Assembly (NCBI GenBank): GCA_003220685.1
Contig: QHTE01000064.1
Location: forward strand, 1 to 64,000
From: Candidatus Rokuibacteriota bacterium
GTDB lineage: Bacteria; Methylomirabilota; Methylomirabilia; Rokubacteriales; CSP1-6
Reading direction: 5' to 3'
Length of the DNA stretch: 64,000 bases
This document shows positions 33,296 through 41,968 of this stretch, piece after piece. Within the stretch, counting starts at the first letter, position 1, and each line of letters begins with the position of its first letter. The position numbers and the translations under genes are program-made. The notes beneath the pieces are model-generated. The model ran no database searches and was not told the DNA's origin. It saw only the letters and a program-made list of their open reading frames with translations.

Positions 33296-34099
33296 ATGGA
33301 CTGGATCGAGGCGAACGGCGCGAGCCTCCGATACGACCTGAGCGGCAGCGGCTCCGCGACCGTCGTGGCGATCCACGAGGTCGGCGGCTGCATCGAGAGC
33401 TGGGACGATGCGATCGCCCCCTTTCAGCGCCGGTTCCGCGTCTTGCGCTACGACCAGCGCGGCTTCGGCATGTCGGAGAGGACGCGAACGATCACGATGG
33501 ACGGCATCGTGGCCGACCTGGTCGCGCTGCTCGACGGCCTGCAGATCGTTGGACCGGTGCATCTGGTCGGCTGCGCGATGGGCGCCGCCATCGCGCTGGC
33601 GTTCGCGGGACGCCATCCCGGGCGTGTCGGCCGTATCGTGACCGCGAGCCCGGCGACGTGGGCCAACGCCGATCCCGCCGTGGCGCGCAAGCGCATCGAC
33701 GAGATCGAGCGCGCCGGAGTTCGCGCGGTCGAGCAGGGGAGCCTCGCCGCCTCGTATCCCGAAGTCATGCGGGTCCTCGATCGTGCCCGCTTCGAGCGCT
33801 TCCGCCGGCGCTGGCTGGCGAATGACCCCGAGGCGATGGCAGCGATCTTGCGAATGTCGACGAATCCCTCGTTCGACCTGAGCGCGGATCTGGCGCGAAT
33901 CGCGGCGCCGACTCTGGTGGTCGGCTGCACGCACGACCCAATCCGCACGCCCGCGATGGCTGGCAAGGTCGCGGCGCAGATCCCCGGCGCGAAATACGTC
34001 GAAGCGAGCTCGGGCCACTTCATGGCGATCGAGACGCCGGAGCTGTTCGCCGAGCTCGCGGTGCCGTTCCTGACGGCCGGCGCGGCGGGGGCGAAGTGA
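33296..34099 (+). CDS. Alpha/beta hydrolase with Cys in the nucleophile elbow
   Basis: The 267-residue protein has the alpha/beta hydrolase core (VVAIHEVGG, RYDQRGFGMSE, TLVVGCTHDPIRTP with Asp214, SSGHFMAIETPE with His241). The elbow, usually G-x-S-x-G, reads VGCAMGA, placing Cys93 at the nucleophile. A Cys nucleophile occurs in dienelactone hydrolases but is unusual for this type. GGGGGGGAGGG precedes the ATG at about 9-19 nt. It is probably cotranscribed with the preceding dienelactone hydrolase. Enzyme class is uncertain. Confidence 0.85.
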   Translation: MDWIEANGASLRYDLSGSGSATVVAIHEVGGCIESWDDAIAPFQRRFRVLRYDQRGFGMSERTRTITMDGIVADLVALLDGLQIVGPVHLVGCAMGAAIALAFAGRHPGRVGRIVTASPATWANADPAVARKRIDEIERAGVRAVEQGSLAASYPEVMRVLDRARFERFRRRWLANDPEAMAAILRMSTNPSFDLSADLARIAAPTLVVGCTHDPIRTPAMAGKVAAQIPGAKYVEASSGHFMAIETPELFAELAVPFLTAGAAGAK

Positions 34100-34160
34100 T
34101 AGAGCCGCCCGCTCAGCCCATCGACTACAAACATTTGCGTCCTGGCCACCGATCGATGAG

Positions 34161-34166
34161 TATCAT
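34161..34166 (+). promoter_or_regulatory. Candidate -10 box (TATCAT) before the aminotransferase gene
   Basis: TATCAT has 5 of 6 consensus matches and lies 22 nt before the ATG at 34188, upstream of AAGGAG (34175-34180). No clear -35 is seen. The aminotransferase start at 34188 is favoured over the ATG at 34183 because of the spacing from AAGGAG (7 nt). Confidence 0.3.
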
Positions 34167-34187
34167 TCGACAGTAAGGAGACATGGC

Positions 34188-35177
34188 ATGGCAGTGACGA
34201 CCAGTACGCTCACCACGCTGACGGCCGACCAGGTCGTCGCTCAGCTTCGCGCGCTGCGCACGCGACAGCCCGTGAAGTACTGGGCGTTCTATTCGAGCCA
34301 GCTCGGCGGCGTCGTGACGGATCCGGCGCTCATGATCGTGCCGTTCGACGACCACCTGGTGCACCGCGGGCACGGCATCTTCGACACGGCGGCGATCGAG
34401 GCCGGCAAGATCTACGACCTCGAGGCGCATCTGGACCGGTTCATCCGCTCCGCGCACAACTCGAAGCTGAAGCTGCCGACGCGGGACGAGATGCGCGACA
34501 TCATCGTGCGCACGGCGGCCGCGAGCGGCCGGCGCGAGGGCTCGATCCGCTACTGGGCCTCGGCGGGGCCGGGCAGCCTCGGCCTGGCGCCGGCCGCCGG
34601 CGCCGAGCCCGGGTTCTTCGTGATGATCTTCGCCGGCCTGTCATATCCCGAGACGTGGTACACGCAGGGGCTACGCGTGATGACCACGACGTACCCGATC
34701 AAGCCGCCGCTCTACGCCGTCACCAAGAGCGTCAACTATCTGCCCAACGTCCTCATGCAGATGGAGGCGCAGGAGCACGGCGTCGACAACGGCGTCTTCA
34801 TCGACGAGGCCGGGAACGTCGGCGAGAGCTCCAACATGAATGTGGCGTTCGTGACGGCCGACGGCACGTTGAAGCACCCGAAGTTCGATCACATCCTCTC
34901 GGGCTGCACCTCGCTGCGCCTGCTCGAGCTGGCGGCCGCGCTGAAGACGCGGAATCTCCTCAAGGGCATCGAGGTCTGCGCCATCTCTGTCGCCGAGGCG
35001 CGCGCCGCGCGCGAGATGCTGCTGATCGGCAGCTCGGTCAAGGTGGCGCCGATCGTCGAGTGGGACGGCAAGCCGATCGGCGACGGCAAGCCCGGCCCGA
35101 TCGCCCGCGCGCTGCGCGAGCTCCTGCAGGAGGACATGCGCGCGGCGCGCGACCGTCTGATCGAGGTGCCGTACTAG
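34188..35177 (+). CDS. Class IV PLP-dependent aminotransferase (branched-chain/D-amino-acid type)
   Basis: The 329-residue enzyme has the fold-type IV features: HGIFDTAAIEAGKIYDLEAHLDRF at the N-terminus, the PLP lysine Lys180 in YAVTKSVNYLPNVL and the PLP-pyridine Glu213 in AGNVGESSNMNVAFV. It would exchange amino groups between a 2-oxo acid and an amino acid. BCAT, D-amino-acid transaminase and R-selective transaminases share this layout, and the specificity loop is not distinctive enough to decide. It is a single gene convergent with the MFS gene. Confidence 0.92.
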   Translation: MAVTTSTLTTLTADQVVAQLRALRTRQPVKYWAFYSSQLGGVVTDPALMIVPFDDHLVHRGHGIFDTAAIEAGKIYDLEAHLDRFIRSAHNSKLKLPTRDEMRDIIVRTAAASGRREGSIRYWASAGPGSLGLAPAAGAEPGFFVMIFAGLSYPETWYTQGLRVMTTTYPIKPPLYAVTKSVNYLPNVLMQMEAQEHGVDNGVFIDEAGNVGESSNMNVAFVTADGTLKHPKFDHILSGCTSLRLLELAAALKTRNLLKGIEVCAISVAEARAAREMLLIGSSVKVAPIVEWDGKPIGDGKPGPIARALRELLQEDMRAARDRLIEVPY

Positions 35178-35186
35178 GCTTCGGCC

Positions 35187-36440
35187 TTACCGACGACGCC
35201 GGGCGTCGGCGGCCAGCAGGCCGACCGCGATCGCCACGACGACGACGGCGCTCAGGGTCAGCGAGAGCTCGACGCCGATCAGTGCGCCCACCACGCCGAC
35301 CGTCAGGCCGCTGCCCGCCCGGAGTCCCATCATCGACGTGTTGAAGAGCCCCACGACGCGCCCGCGCAGGTTGGGGGGCGCCAGGATCTGGACCACCGCC
35401 TGCGCCATCGACGTGTAGGCGATGTTGAAGACGCCAGCCACCACGAGGAGCGTCACCGCCGCCGCGTAGCCGTGGGCGAACGGGAAGATCGCCATCACGA
35501 CGCCCCAGATCGCCGCGCACACGATCGCCGCCCGCACGCCGCCCCGGAGGGCCGCGACGCTTTCCATGATGACCGCGCCGATCACGGCGCCGGCCGCGTT
35601 GGCGCTGAACAGCACCGTGTACCAGACGTCGGCCTCCTCCGAGCCGTGATGGTGCGCGTACTCGGGCATCTGGGCCTGGAACGCGGTGCCGACGAAGAAC
35701 GACGTCGTGCCGGCGAGCACGATCATCCGGATGATGCGCGGCTCGGAGCGCACCTCGGCCAGGAGCCGTCGTGCCTGCGCGAGGCTCAAGCGCGGCGCCA
35801 GCCGCGGACCGGCGCCCACGTCTCCGTGTCCCGTGTACGGAAGAAAGAACAGATAGAGGGTGAGCGGTAGATAGAGGAGGACGTTGAGCAGCAGCGTCAT
35901 ACCGGGTCCGAGGGCGAGCATGAGGGCGCCGCCCACCGCGGGTCCGATCAGCATGGAGACATAGCGGCTGATCGCGTTGAGGCGGATCGCGCTCGCGAGA
36001 TGCTCGGGCCCGACGATGTCGTGGACGATGAGCTGGATCGGCGGCGACACGATGACGCCCGCCATCCCGTGGACCATGAGGAGCGCGGCGGCGTGCCATC
36101 CCCTCAAGGTTCCGGTCATGAAGAGCAGCCCCCAGGTGAGCGACACGAGCATCAAGAGCCCCTGAGCTGCCTGGATCAGCCTGCGGCAGTCGAAGCGATC
36201 GGCGAGTGCGCCCGCGTAGACGGAGAACAGGAGAAACGGAACCCAGTGACTGATCACGGCGAAGCCGCCGAGCGTCGGCGAGTGGAAGGATTCGAAGATG
36301 ACCCAGTAGCTGGCCACGTGCTCGATGCTCTCGGCCGTCATGCCGACGAGCGCCAGCAGGAAGTAGTTGCGGTAGTCGCGGTGGTGGAGGGCTCCGAACT
36401 TGGTGGTCGCGGAAAGCTCCGCGGCGACAGGCCGGCTCAC
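35187..36440 (-). CDS. MFS transporter, EntS/MFS_3-like
   Basis: The 417-residue inner-membrane protein has about 12 hydrophobic segments and starts with FGALHHRDYRNYFLLALVGM, the usual start of MFS_3 (enterobactin-exporter EntS-like) proteins. GALADRFDCRRLIQAAQG holds the loop 2-3 MFS motif. A GPAVGGALMLALGPG segment follows in the middle. Such proteins usually export small molecules. It starts at GTG (36440). The MetE-like gene upstream on the same strand ends 55 nt before it. Confidence 0.85.
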   Translation of the reverse strand: MSRPVAAELSATTKFGALHHRDYRNYFLLALVGMTAESIEHVASYWVIFESFHSPTLGGFAVISHWVPFLLFSVYAGALADRFDCRRLIQAAQGLLMLVSLTWGLLFMTGTLRGWHAAALLMVHGMAGVIVSPPIQLIVHDIVGPEHLASAIRLNAISRYVSMLIGPAVGGALMLALGPGMTLLLNVLLYLPLTLYLFFLPYTGHGDVGAGPRLAPRLSLAQARRLLAEVRSEPRIIRMIVLAGTTSFFVGTAFQAQMPEYAHHHGSEEADVWYTVLFSANAAGAVIGAVIMESVAALRGGVRAAIVCAAIWGVVMAIFPFAHGYAAAVTLLVVAGVFNIAYTSMAQAVVQILAPPNLRGRVVGLFNTSMMGLRAGSGLTVGVVGALIGVELSLTLSAVVVVAIAVGLLAADARRRR

Positions 36441-36495
36441 GCCGGCGATCCTACCTCAGTTCGATGCCCCGGAGTTCTCGGCGCCGCCGGAGTCT

Positions 36496-37692
36496 TCAGC
36501 GCCGCCGCAGTCGCTCCGACGCGAGCCGCGCGCCCGCGACGAGCGCCTCGAACTTCGCCCACATCACCGAGGGGTGCTGGCGCTGGTACAGGGCGCCCTG
36601 CGCGAAGCCGCAGTCGACGCCCGCGATGACCCGCTCGCGGCCGACCAGCCGCGCGAAGTTGGCGATCCGCTCCGTCACCGTCTCCGGGTGCTCCACCACC
36701 GCGGTCGTGTGGGCGATGACGCCGGGGATGAGCAGCTTGCCGTCTGGGAGCTTCACGTCTTCCCACACGCGCCATTCGTAGGCGTGGCGGGGCGTCGCCG
36801 CCTCGATCGAGTAGGCCTGGGCTTTCACGCGCAGCACGAGATCGACGATGTCGCGCAGGCCGAGGTCGTGCACGTGCGGCCCCTGCCAGCTCCCCCAGCA
36901 GAGGTGATAGCGCACGCGCTCCTCGGGGATGCCGGCCAGCGCGTGGTTGAGCGCTTCGATGTTGCGGGCCTGCGTCCGCCGGTACTCCTGGAGCGGCGGC
37001 GCTGGGATCATCATGTCCCACGTCTCGCCGAGGCCGGGATCGTCGATCTGGAGGATGAACCCGGAGTCGACGATCGCTCTGTACTCGGTCTTGAGCGCCT
37101 CGGCGATCGCGAACACGTACTCTTCTTCGGTCTTGTAGAACTGGTTTTGCCCCCGGCCGACCATCGCCGGCGCGATCGCGGGCACGAACGCGTCCTCGAC
37201 CGGGGCGCCGCGCAGAGCGTCCTTGAAGGTGTCGAGGTCTCTCCGGAGCAGCGCCTGGCCCTTGTACGCGATCGGCCCCTGGCATACGGTCGGCCGGGTC
37301 GAGGGCGGCATCGCGCGCGGCAGGTATTCTTCGTAGTACTCGCGGAACGCGCGCCACTCGCGCCGCGTGTCGATGCGGCGCGCCCATAGACCGCCCGCGT
37401 TGCTGGACGGGACGCCCGGATCGTCCGTCTTCACCGTGACGAACCCGGTGAGTCGCTCGTCGGTGTAGGCGAGGAAGCTCGTCTTGGACATCTCGCCGTC
37501 CGAGACGACGTCGATGCCGACCCGGGCTTGGCCGCGCACGGCCTCGGCGACGGCCTCTTGCACGCGCGCGGACAGCTCGGCGTCGTTCACGGGCTGGCCG
37601 GCCAGCCGGGCCCGGAGCAGCGCCTTGACGCTCTCCGGCCGCGGCATGCTGCCGACGTGCGTGGTCAGGATGCGATCTGCGCTGGTCTTCAT
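36496..37692 (-). CDS. MetE-like (cobalamin-independent methionine synthase II family) protein
   Basis: The 398-residue protein has the zinc-ligand set of the MetE catalytic barrel: His263 and Cys265 (YHLCWGSWQG), Glu297 (YSIEAAT) and Cys361 (GVDCGF). It opens RILTTHVGSMPRP. It is a paralogue of the 12785 gene, with the same length and layout but clearly different sequence around the HxC motif. GGAGACGACG precedes the ATG. The upstream quinone-reductase-type gene ends 15 nt before it, suggesting a two-gene operon. Substrate unknown. Confidence 0.88.
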   Translation of the reverse strand: MKTSADRILTTHVGSMPRPESVKALLRARLAGQPVNDAELSARVQEAVAEAVRGQARVGIDVVSDGEMSKTSFLAYTDERLTGFVTVKTDDPGVPSSNAGGLWARRIDTRREWRAFREYYEEYLPRAMPPSTRPTVCQGPIAYKGQALLRRDLDTFKDALRGAPVEDAFVPAIAPAMVGRGQNQFYKTEEEYVFAIAEALKTEYRAIVDSGFILQIDDPGLGETWDMMIPAPPLQEYRRTQARNIEALNHALAGIPEERVRYHLCWGSWQGPHVHDLGLRDIVDLVLRVKAQAYSIEAATPRHAYEWRVWEDVKLPDGKLLIPGVIAHTTAVVEHPETVTERIANFARLVGRERVIAGVDCGFAQGALYQRQHPSVMWAKFEALVAGARLASERLRRR

Positions 37693-37707
37693 CGTCGTCT
37701 CCTGCGG

Positions 37708-38718
37708 CTACCGCGCGCTCTCGTCCACCATCAGCACGATCTTCCCGGTCTGCGCGTCGCTCAGCATGTACTTGTGCGCGTCGGTGAGCCGCTCGAACGG
37801 GAACGTGCGGTCGAGCACGGGCTTGAGCGCGCCCTTCGCGACGGCGTCGAGCAGGTGCGCGGCGAAGCGCTCGCTGCACGCGAGCGACTCCTCGGGCGTG
37901 CGCGTGCGGAAGGTGACGCCGATGATCGACGCGCGCTTGCGGGCGATCTCGTCGAGGTCGCAGTCGCCGACCCGGCCGGCGTTACGACCGACGCTCACGA
38001 GCCGCGCCTTGAGCGCGAGCACCCGGATGTTGTCGGCCAGCATCGGCCCGCCGACGTGGTCGATGATGACATCGACGCCGCGGCCTCCCGTGGCGCGCAT
38101 CACCGCGTCGACCCACTTGCCGGCGTCGCGCGTGTCCACGACCTCGTGCGCCCCCAGCGCGCGCAGCGCGTCGGCCTTCGCCGGCGTCCGCGTGGTCGCG
38201 ATCACCGGGTTCGCGCCGATGTGTCGCGCGATCTGGATCGCCGCCGTGCCGACGCCCGAGGGCCCGGCGGTGACCATCACGGCCTCGCCCGGCCGCGCGG
38301 CGGCGTTCGTCACCAGGGCGTCGTGGGCGGTGACGAACACGTTGGGGATCGCCGCGGCCTCGGCCCACGACATGCCGGCGGGAATCTTCATGAGGGCGCG
38401 CTGATGGGCGACGACGGACTTCGCATAGCTGCCCACCGCGCGACCCATGACGCGATCGCCCGGCTGCCAGGCGCCCACGCCCTCGCCCACGGCGGCGATC
38501 TCGCCCGCGAACTCCGTGCCCGCGCGAGCCGGATTCGGGGGCGCGCTTCCCGCCTTCAGCGCCGCGCCGCGGATCAGCTCGCCGCGATTGGTGCCGGCGG
38601 CCCGCACGGCGACCGCCACCTGGCCGGGACCAGGCGCCGCCACCGGAGTCTCGCGTAGCTCGAAGACCGCGCCCTCGGGCCCGGGAACCGCGAACCATGC
38701 TCTCATCGTCTGTGCCAT
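37708..38718 (-). CDS. Quinone-oxidoreductase-type (zinc-less) medium-chain dehydrogenase
   Basis: The 336-residue protein has the MDR GroES-like N-terminus and a Rossmann domain with TAGPSGVGTAAIQIARHIG (NADPH motif), GAHEVVDTR and MLSDAQTGKIVLMVDE at the end. The catalytic-zinc Cys and the structural Cys block are absent, which points to the quinone oxidoreductase/zeta-crystallin or enoyl-reductase-like branch. GGAGG lies 6-10 nt upstream of the ATG at 38718. It is the first gene of the two-gene unit with the MetE-like protein. Confidence 0.9.
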   Translation of the reverse strand: MAQTMRAWFAVPGPEGAVFELRETPVAAPGPGQVAVAVRAAGTNRGELIRGAALKAGSAPPNPARAGTEFAGEIAAVGEGVGAWQPGDRVMGRAVGSYAKSVVAHQRALMKIPAGMSWAEAAAIPNVFVTAHDALVTNAAARPGEAVMVTAGPSGVGTAAIQIARHIGANPVIATTRTPAKADALRALGAHEVVDTRDAGKWVDAVMRATGGRGVDVIIDHVGGPMLADNIRVLALKARLVSVGRNAGRVGDCDLDEIARKRASIIGVTFRTRTPEESLACSERFAAHLLDAVAKGALKPVLDRTFPFERLTDAHKYMLSDAQTGKIVLMVDESAR

Positions 38719-38874
38719 GGCTGGAACCTCCGTCGTCAGCGCGTCTTGAGCTTCAGGTCCTCGTACGGTGACAGGTCTGGGTGCCCGGTGATCGTCGGCT
38801 GTTCCGGTATCGAAAGCGTCGCTTGTTGGCGTGGTCCGGGCAGCACGCCGTGGAGCATACACCGGCGAGGCGTC

Positions 38875-38880
38875 TATAAT
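38875..38880 (+). promoter_or_regulatory. Perfect -10 box TATAAT giving a probable leaderless mRNA
   Basis: TATAAT (38875-38880) ends 6 nt before the ATG of the M20 hydrolase gene (38887). A sigma70-type transcript would start about 7 nt after the box, at or within a base of the ATG, so the mRNA would have no leader. No Shine-Dalgarno is present, which agrees. The -35 region (TGGAGC at 38851-38856) is weak, 18 nt away. Confidence 0.5.
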
Positions 38881-38886
38881 CCGCCC

Positions 38887-40086
38887 ATGAACACCGCCGC
38901 GATCCTCGCCGACGCCAAGAGCATCCTCGACGACACCATCCAGCTTCGACGGCGCATCCACCGACACCCGGAGGTGGGCCTGACCCTGCCGCGGACGCAG
39001 GCCACCGTGCTCGAGGCGCTCGAGGGCCTGGGGCTCGACGTCCGGACGGGCCAGCGCACCACGTCGGTCGTCGCCAGGCTCACCGGCGCCCGGCCCGGCC
39101 CCACGATCTTGTTGCGGGCGGATATGGACGCGCTACCGATGCCGGAGGAGACCGGGCTGCCGTTCGCCTCAGAAGTGGATGGCCGGATGCACGCCTGCGG
39201 CCACGACGCCCATGCCGCGATGCTCGTCGGCGCCGCGCGATTGCTCGCCCGCCGCCGCGACTCGCTGACCGGCTCCGTGCTGTTCATGCTGCAGCCGGGC
39301 GAGGAGGGCTACCACGGCGCGCGCGTGATGATCGAGGAGGGGTTGCTCGACGGAGCAGACGCGCCAAGCGGCGCCTTCGCGCTCCACGTGACCCACCGGA
39401 TGACCGCCGGCTCCATCTCGGCCCGCGCGGGCGCGGCCATGGCCTCGGGCGACACCCTGCAGATCCAGGTGCGCGGCAAGGGCGGCCACGCCTCGGCGCC
39501 GCACGACTGCCTCGATCCGATCCCGATCGCGTGCGAGATCGTGCAGGCGTTCCAGACTCTCGTGACGCGGCGGGTCCACGTCTTCGATCCGGCCGTCGTG
39601 ACCGTCGCCAAGATCGAAGCCGGCACGACGCGGAACGTGATCCCCGACACAGCGAACCTGCTCGGCACGATCCGTACCGTGTCGGAGCCGACGCGCGAGC
39701 GCGTGCTCGAAGGCGTGCGGCGGGCGGCCGAGGGTGTCGCGGCCGCGCACGGCGCCGAGGTGGACGTGCAGCTGATCCGCGGCTACCCCGTCACCGTGAA
39801 CGACGCGGACTTCGCCGGCTTCGTGCTCGACACGGCGCGCGAGCTGCTCGGGCCGGAGGCCGTGCACGCGGCGAGCCATCCGATCATGGCGAGCGAGGAC
39901 TTTTCGTACGTGCTCCAGCGCGTGCCGGGAACGATCGCGAACCTGAGCACCCGGCCGGACGCGGACCCGGCGTTCCCGAACCACTCGCCGCGCATGCTCG
40001 TGAACGAGTCGGCGCTGGCCAACGGCATCGCGATGCACGTCGCGGTCGCGCTTCGGTTTCTGGAGAAAGGGACGCCGGCACGCTAA
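38887..40086 (+). CDS. M20-family amidohydrolase (hippurate hydrolase/IAA-amino-acid hydrolase type)
   Basis: The 399-residue protein has the M20D pattern: RRRIHRHPEVGL (about 21-32), Cys104-Gly-His106 in HACGHDAHAAM, the catalytic Glu pair at 139-140 in QPGEEG, GGHASAPH and the C-terminal MASEDFSYVL. These di-metal enzymes cleave N-acyl amino acids, indole-acetyl amino acids or similar amides. ATG at 38887 lacks a ribosome-binding site and follows a perfect -10 box, so translation is likely leaderless. It is convergent with the amidohydrolase gene at 40148. Confidence 0.92.
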   Translation: MNTAAILADAKSILDDTIQLRRRIHRHPEVGLTLPRTQATVLEALEGLGLDVRTGQRTTSVVARLTGARPGPTILLRADMDALPMPEETGLPFASEVDGRMHACGHDAHAAMLVGAARLLARRRDSLTGSVLFMLQPGEEGYHGARVMIEEGLLDGADAPSGAFALHVTHRMTAGSISARAGAAMASGDTLQIQVRGKGGHASAPHDCLDPIPIACEIVQAFQTLVTRRVHVFDPAVVTVAKIEAGTTRNVIPDTANLLGTIRTVSEPTRERVLEGVRRAAEGVAAAHGAEVDVQLIRGYPVTVNDADFAGFVLDTARELLGPEAVHAASHPIMASEDFSYVLQRVPGTIANLSTRPDADPAFPNHSPRMLVNESALANGIAMHVAVALRFLEKGTPAR

Positions 40087-40116
40087 GGTTGCGCGCGCGT
40101 CACGCGGTTGGGGGGT

Positions 40117-40141
40117 GGGGGGGGCCATTTCGGGGCCCCCC
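40117..40141. terminator. G/C-run hairpin between convergent genes
   Basis: G8 (40117-40124) and C6 (40136-40141) can pair as a G6/C6 stem, closed by a short internal CC/GG pairing around ATTTC. It sits 31 nt after the M20 hydrolase stop and 7 nt beyond the end of the amidohydrolase frame. AACAATATCAATT-like AT-rich sequence follows on the plus strand, but no U-tract of the canonical kind. A terminator role is plausible, not shown. Confidence 0.4.
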
Positions 40142-40147
40142 ACAATA

Positions 40148-41290
40148 TCAATTCATCAAGCCGTAGAACTTCCCCGCGTTCTCGCAGGTGATCTTGCGCA
40201 CGACGTCGGCCGGCAGGTGGCCGAACTGCTCCTCGATGTACTTCGACGACTCGGGCCACACGCCGTCGGTGTGGGGATAGTCCGAGGCCCACATGATCGT
40301 CTCGGCGCCCATGTCCTCGATCAGCTTGGTGCCGATCCGGTCGAACTGGAACGTGGCCTTGCACTGGCGGCGCCAGTAGTCGCTCGGCTTCATCGTGAGG
40401 CCGAGATCGCGGAAGCGGTCTTCCCACTCGAAGTCCATGCGGTCGAGCGCGTACGGGATCCAGCCGATGCCGCTCTCGCCGAACGAGATCCGGAGACGCG
40501 GATGGCGCTCGAGGACGGCGGCGCCGACGATGGCGGCCAGGATATTGACCAGATTCATCTGGAACGCGGACACGCCGGTGAACATCGCGGCTCGGCGCGT
40601 GAGTCCGGTTGCCTTCTCGCGCACGCCCGGCGGCATCGACGGGAACGTGTGGAAGTGGAGCGGCAGGTTCACCTCGTCCACCGCCTGCCAGAGAGGCTCC
40701 CACACGGGATGCCACATCGGCTCCATGTCCCACGAGCACGAGAGCTCGAGGCCCTTCAGCCCCATCTTGGCGACGCGGTGGATCTCCTTCACCGCGGCGT
40801 CGATGTCGCCGTACGGCAAGCAGGCGAGGCCGATGTGACGGTCGGGATAGTGGCGGCAGAAGTCGACGAGCCAGTCGTTGTAGATGCGGAACATCTCCTT
40901 CGCGGCCTCGTGATCGTTGAGCCGCGTCGCGGCGCCGAGGATGCCGAAGATCACCTCCGCGTCGACGCCGTCGAGCTCGGCGTCCTTCACTCTGAGGTGG
41001 GGATCGATGACTCGCCGGATCCCGCGCTTGGCGTCTTCATAGAGGCCGGTCGCGGCCATCTTGTCGACGCGATAATTCTGGCCCGGGACCAGCTTGGCGC
41101 CGCCGGGCCCGACGCCGCAGACCAGGCCGAACGACGTGCCGTTCTTGCAGGTCCAGTGCGGCCCGTCCGGTCCGTCCGTCACGTACGGCATGCGCTCCTT
41201 CAGGGCAGCGGAGGCATTCGACCTGAAGAGGTCCGGGGGCATCCACGGCATGTCGATGTGGCAGTCGGCCGAGATCCGCGTGTAGCGCAT
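40148..41290 (-). CDS. Amidohydrolase_2-family hydrolase, paralogue of the gene at 28650
   Basis: The 380-residue protein shares long blocks with the 28650 gene: SADCHID, AKMGLKGLELSCSWDMEPMW, FGESGIGWIPYALDRMDFEW, ASDYPHTDGVWPES and CENAGKFYGLMN. Lengths differ by one residue. It probably acts on a related substrate; the local changes (for example ASDYPHT against GSDYPHP) sit near the active site. GGAGGG lies 6-11 nt before the ATG at 41290. Duplication with divergence of one ancestral gene is the simplest explanation. Confidence 0.88.
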   Translation of the reverse strand: MRYTRISADCHIDMPWMPPDLFRSNASAALKERMPYVTDGPDGPHWTCKNGTSFGLVCGVGPGGAKLVPGQNYRVDKMAATGLYEDAKRGIRRVIDPHLRVKDAELDGVDAEVIFGILGAATRLNDHEAAKEMFRIYNDWLVDFCRHYPDRHIGLACLPYGDIDAAVKEIHRVAKMGLKGLELSCSWDMEPMWHPVWEPLWQAVDEVNLPLHFHTFPSMPPGVREKATGLTRRAAMFTGVSAFQMNLVNILAAIVGAAVLERHPRLRISFGESGIGWIPYALDRMDFEWEDRFRDLGLTMKPSDYWRRQCKATFQFDRIGTKLIEDMGAETIMWASDYPHTDGVWPESSKYIEEQFGHLPADVVRKITCENAGKFYGLMN

Positions 41291-41390
41291 TCGAGCCCTC
41301 CCTCGCGACGATGGCCCCGATGTTACGCTCTTGTCCCCTCGCGGTAAAGATCGACCGCCGGGGCGCCCGCCGGTCGGACCCCCCTGGGAG

Positions 41391-41828
41391 CTATGCAGGC
41401 GGGGACGAGACCGGGGTCAGCTGATAGAGCTGCATCCGGGCTTTGATCTGCTCGTCCCAGCCTCGGGCTCGCACGTCGATCATCACCCCGTCGGGGCCCT
41501 TGAATTTCCTGTTGACCTTGCTGCTGCCGGGGCATTCGGTGCAGCTGGCCGCTTCGAGCGAGGTCGAGGTCCCCTCGAGGTCGTCCACGTAAAAGCCGAT
41601 GTGATGGATGCCCTTCACGGTGGACGGGCCTTCACCCAGGTTCGGCGTGTCGTCACCGCCGTACTTGAGGATCGCGAAGTAGATGTAACCGTCGCTCAGC
41701 CAGACACCGTGCGCGCCGGTCTCGGCGGGCTCGCGGCGCAGCTCCTTTAGCCCGAAGACGTTCTGGTAGAATTCGGCGGTCTTCACTGGATCGTCGGTCG
41801 ACAACGCGATGTGTTTGATCCGTGCCAT
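41391..41828 (-). CDS. VOC-family protein (glyoxalase-like)
   Basis: The 145-residue protein begins ARIKHIALSTDDPVKTAEFYQNVFG and has KGIHHIGFYVDDLEGT later, the two beta-alpha-beta-beta-beta units of a VOC barrel. Metal-ligand His residues are HIALS (His7) and HHIGF. It is a dioxygenase/isomerase/epoxide-opening type fold and the exact reaction cannot be read. AAGGAG lies 8-13 nt upstream of the ATG. It stands alone on the minus strand after the paralogous amidohydrolase gene. Confidence 0.85.
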   Translation of the reverse strand: MARIKHIALSTDDPVKTAEFYQNVFGLKELRREPAETGAHGVWLSDGYIYFAILKYGGDDTPNLGEGPSTVKGIHHIGFYVDDLEGTSTSLEAASCTECPGSSKVNRKFKGPDGVMIDVRARGWDEQIKARMQLYQLTPVSSPPA

Positions 41829-41968
41829 CGCTTGCTCCTTTTCTTGCTCACGTGCCGATCTGGCTGACATGCCTGTGTCCGTGGGCCATTACTGGGCCCA
41901 GGTTTTCGCACACGCCACGTCCATCGTCAAGCGCGCGTTCGAGCCCGCAACCGCGCTCGAGTCGCGAT

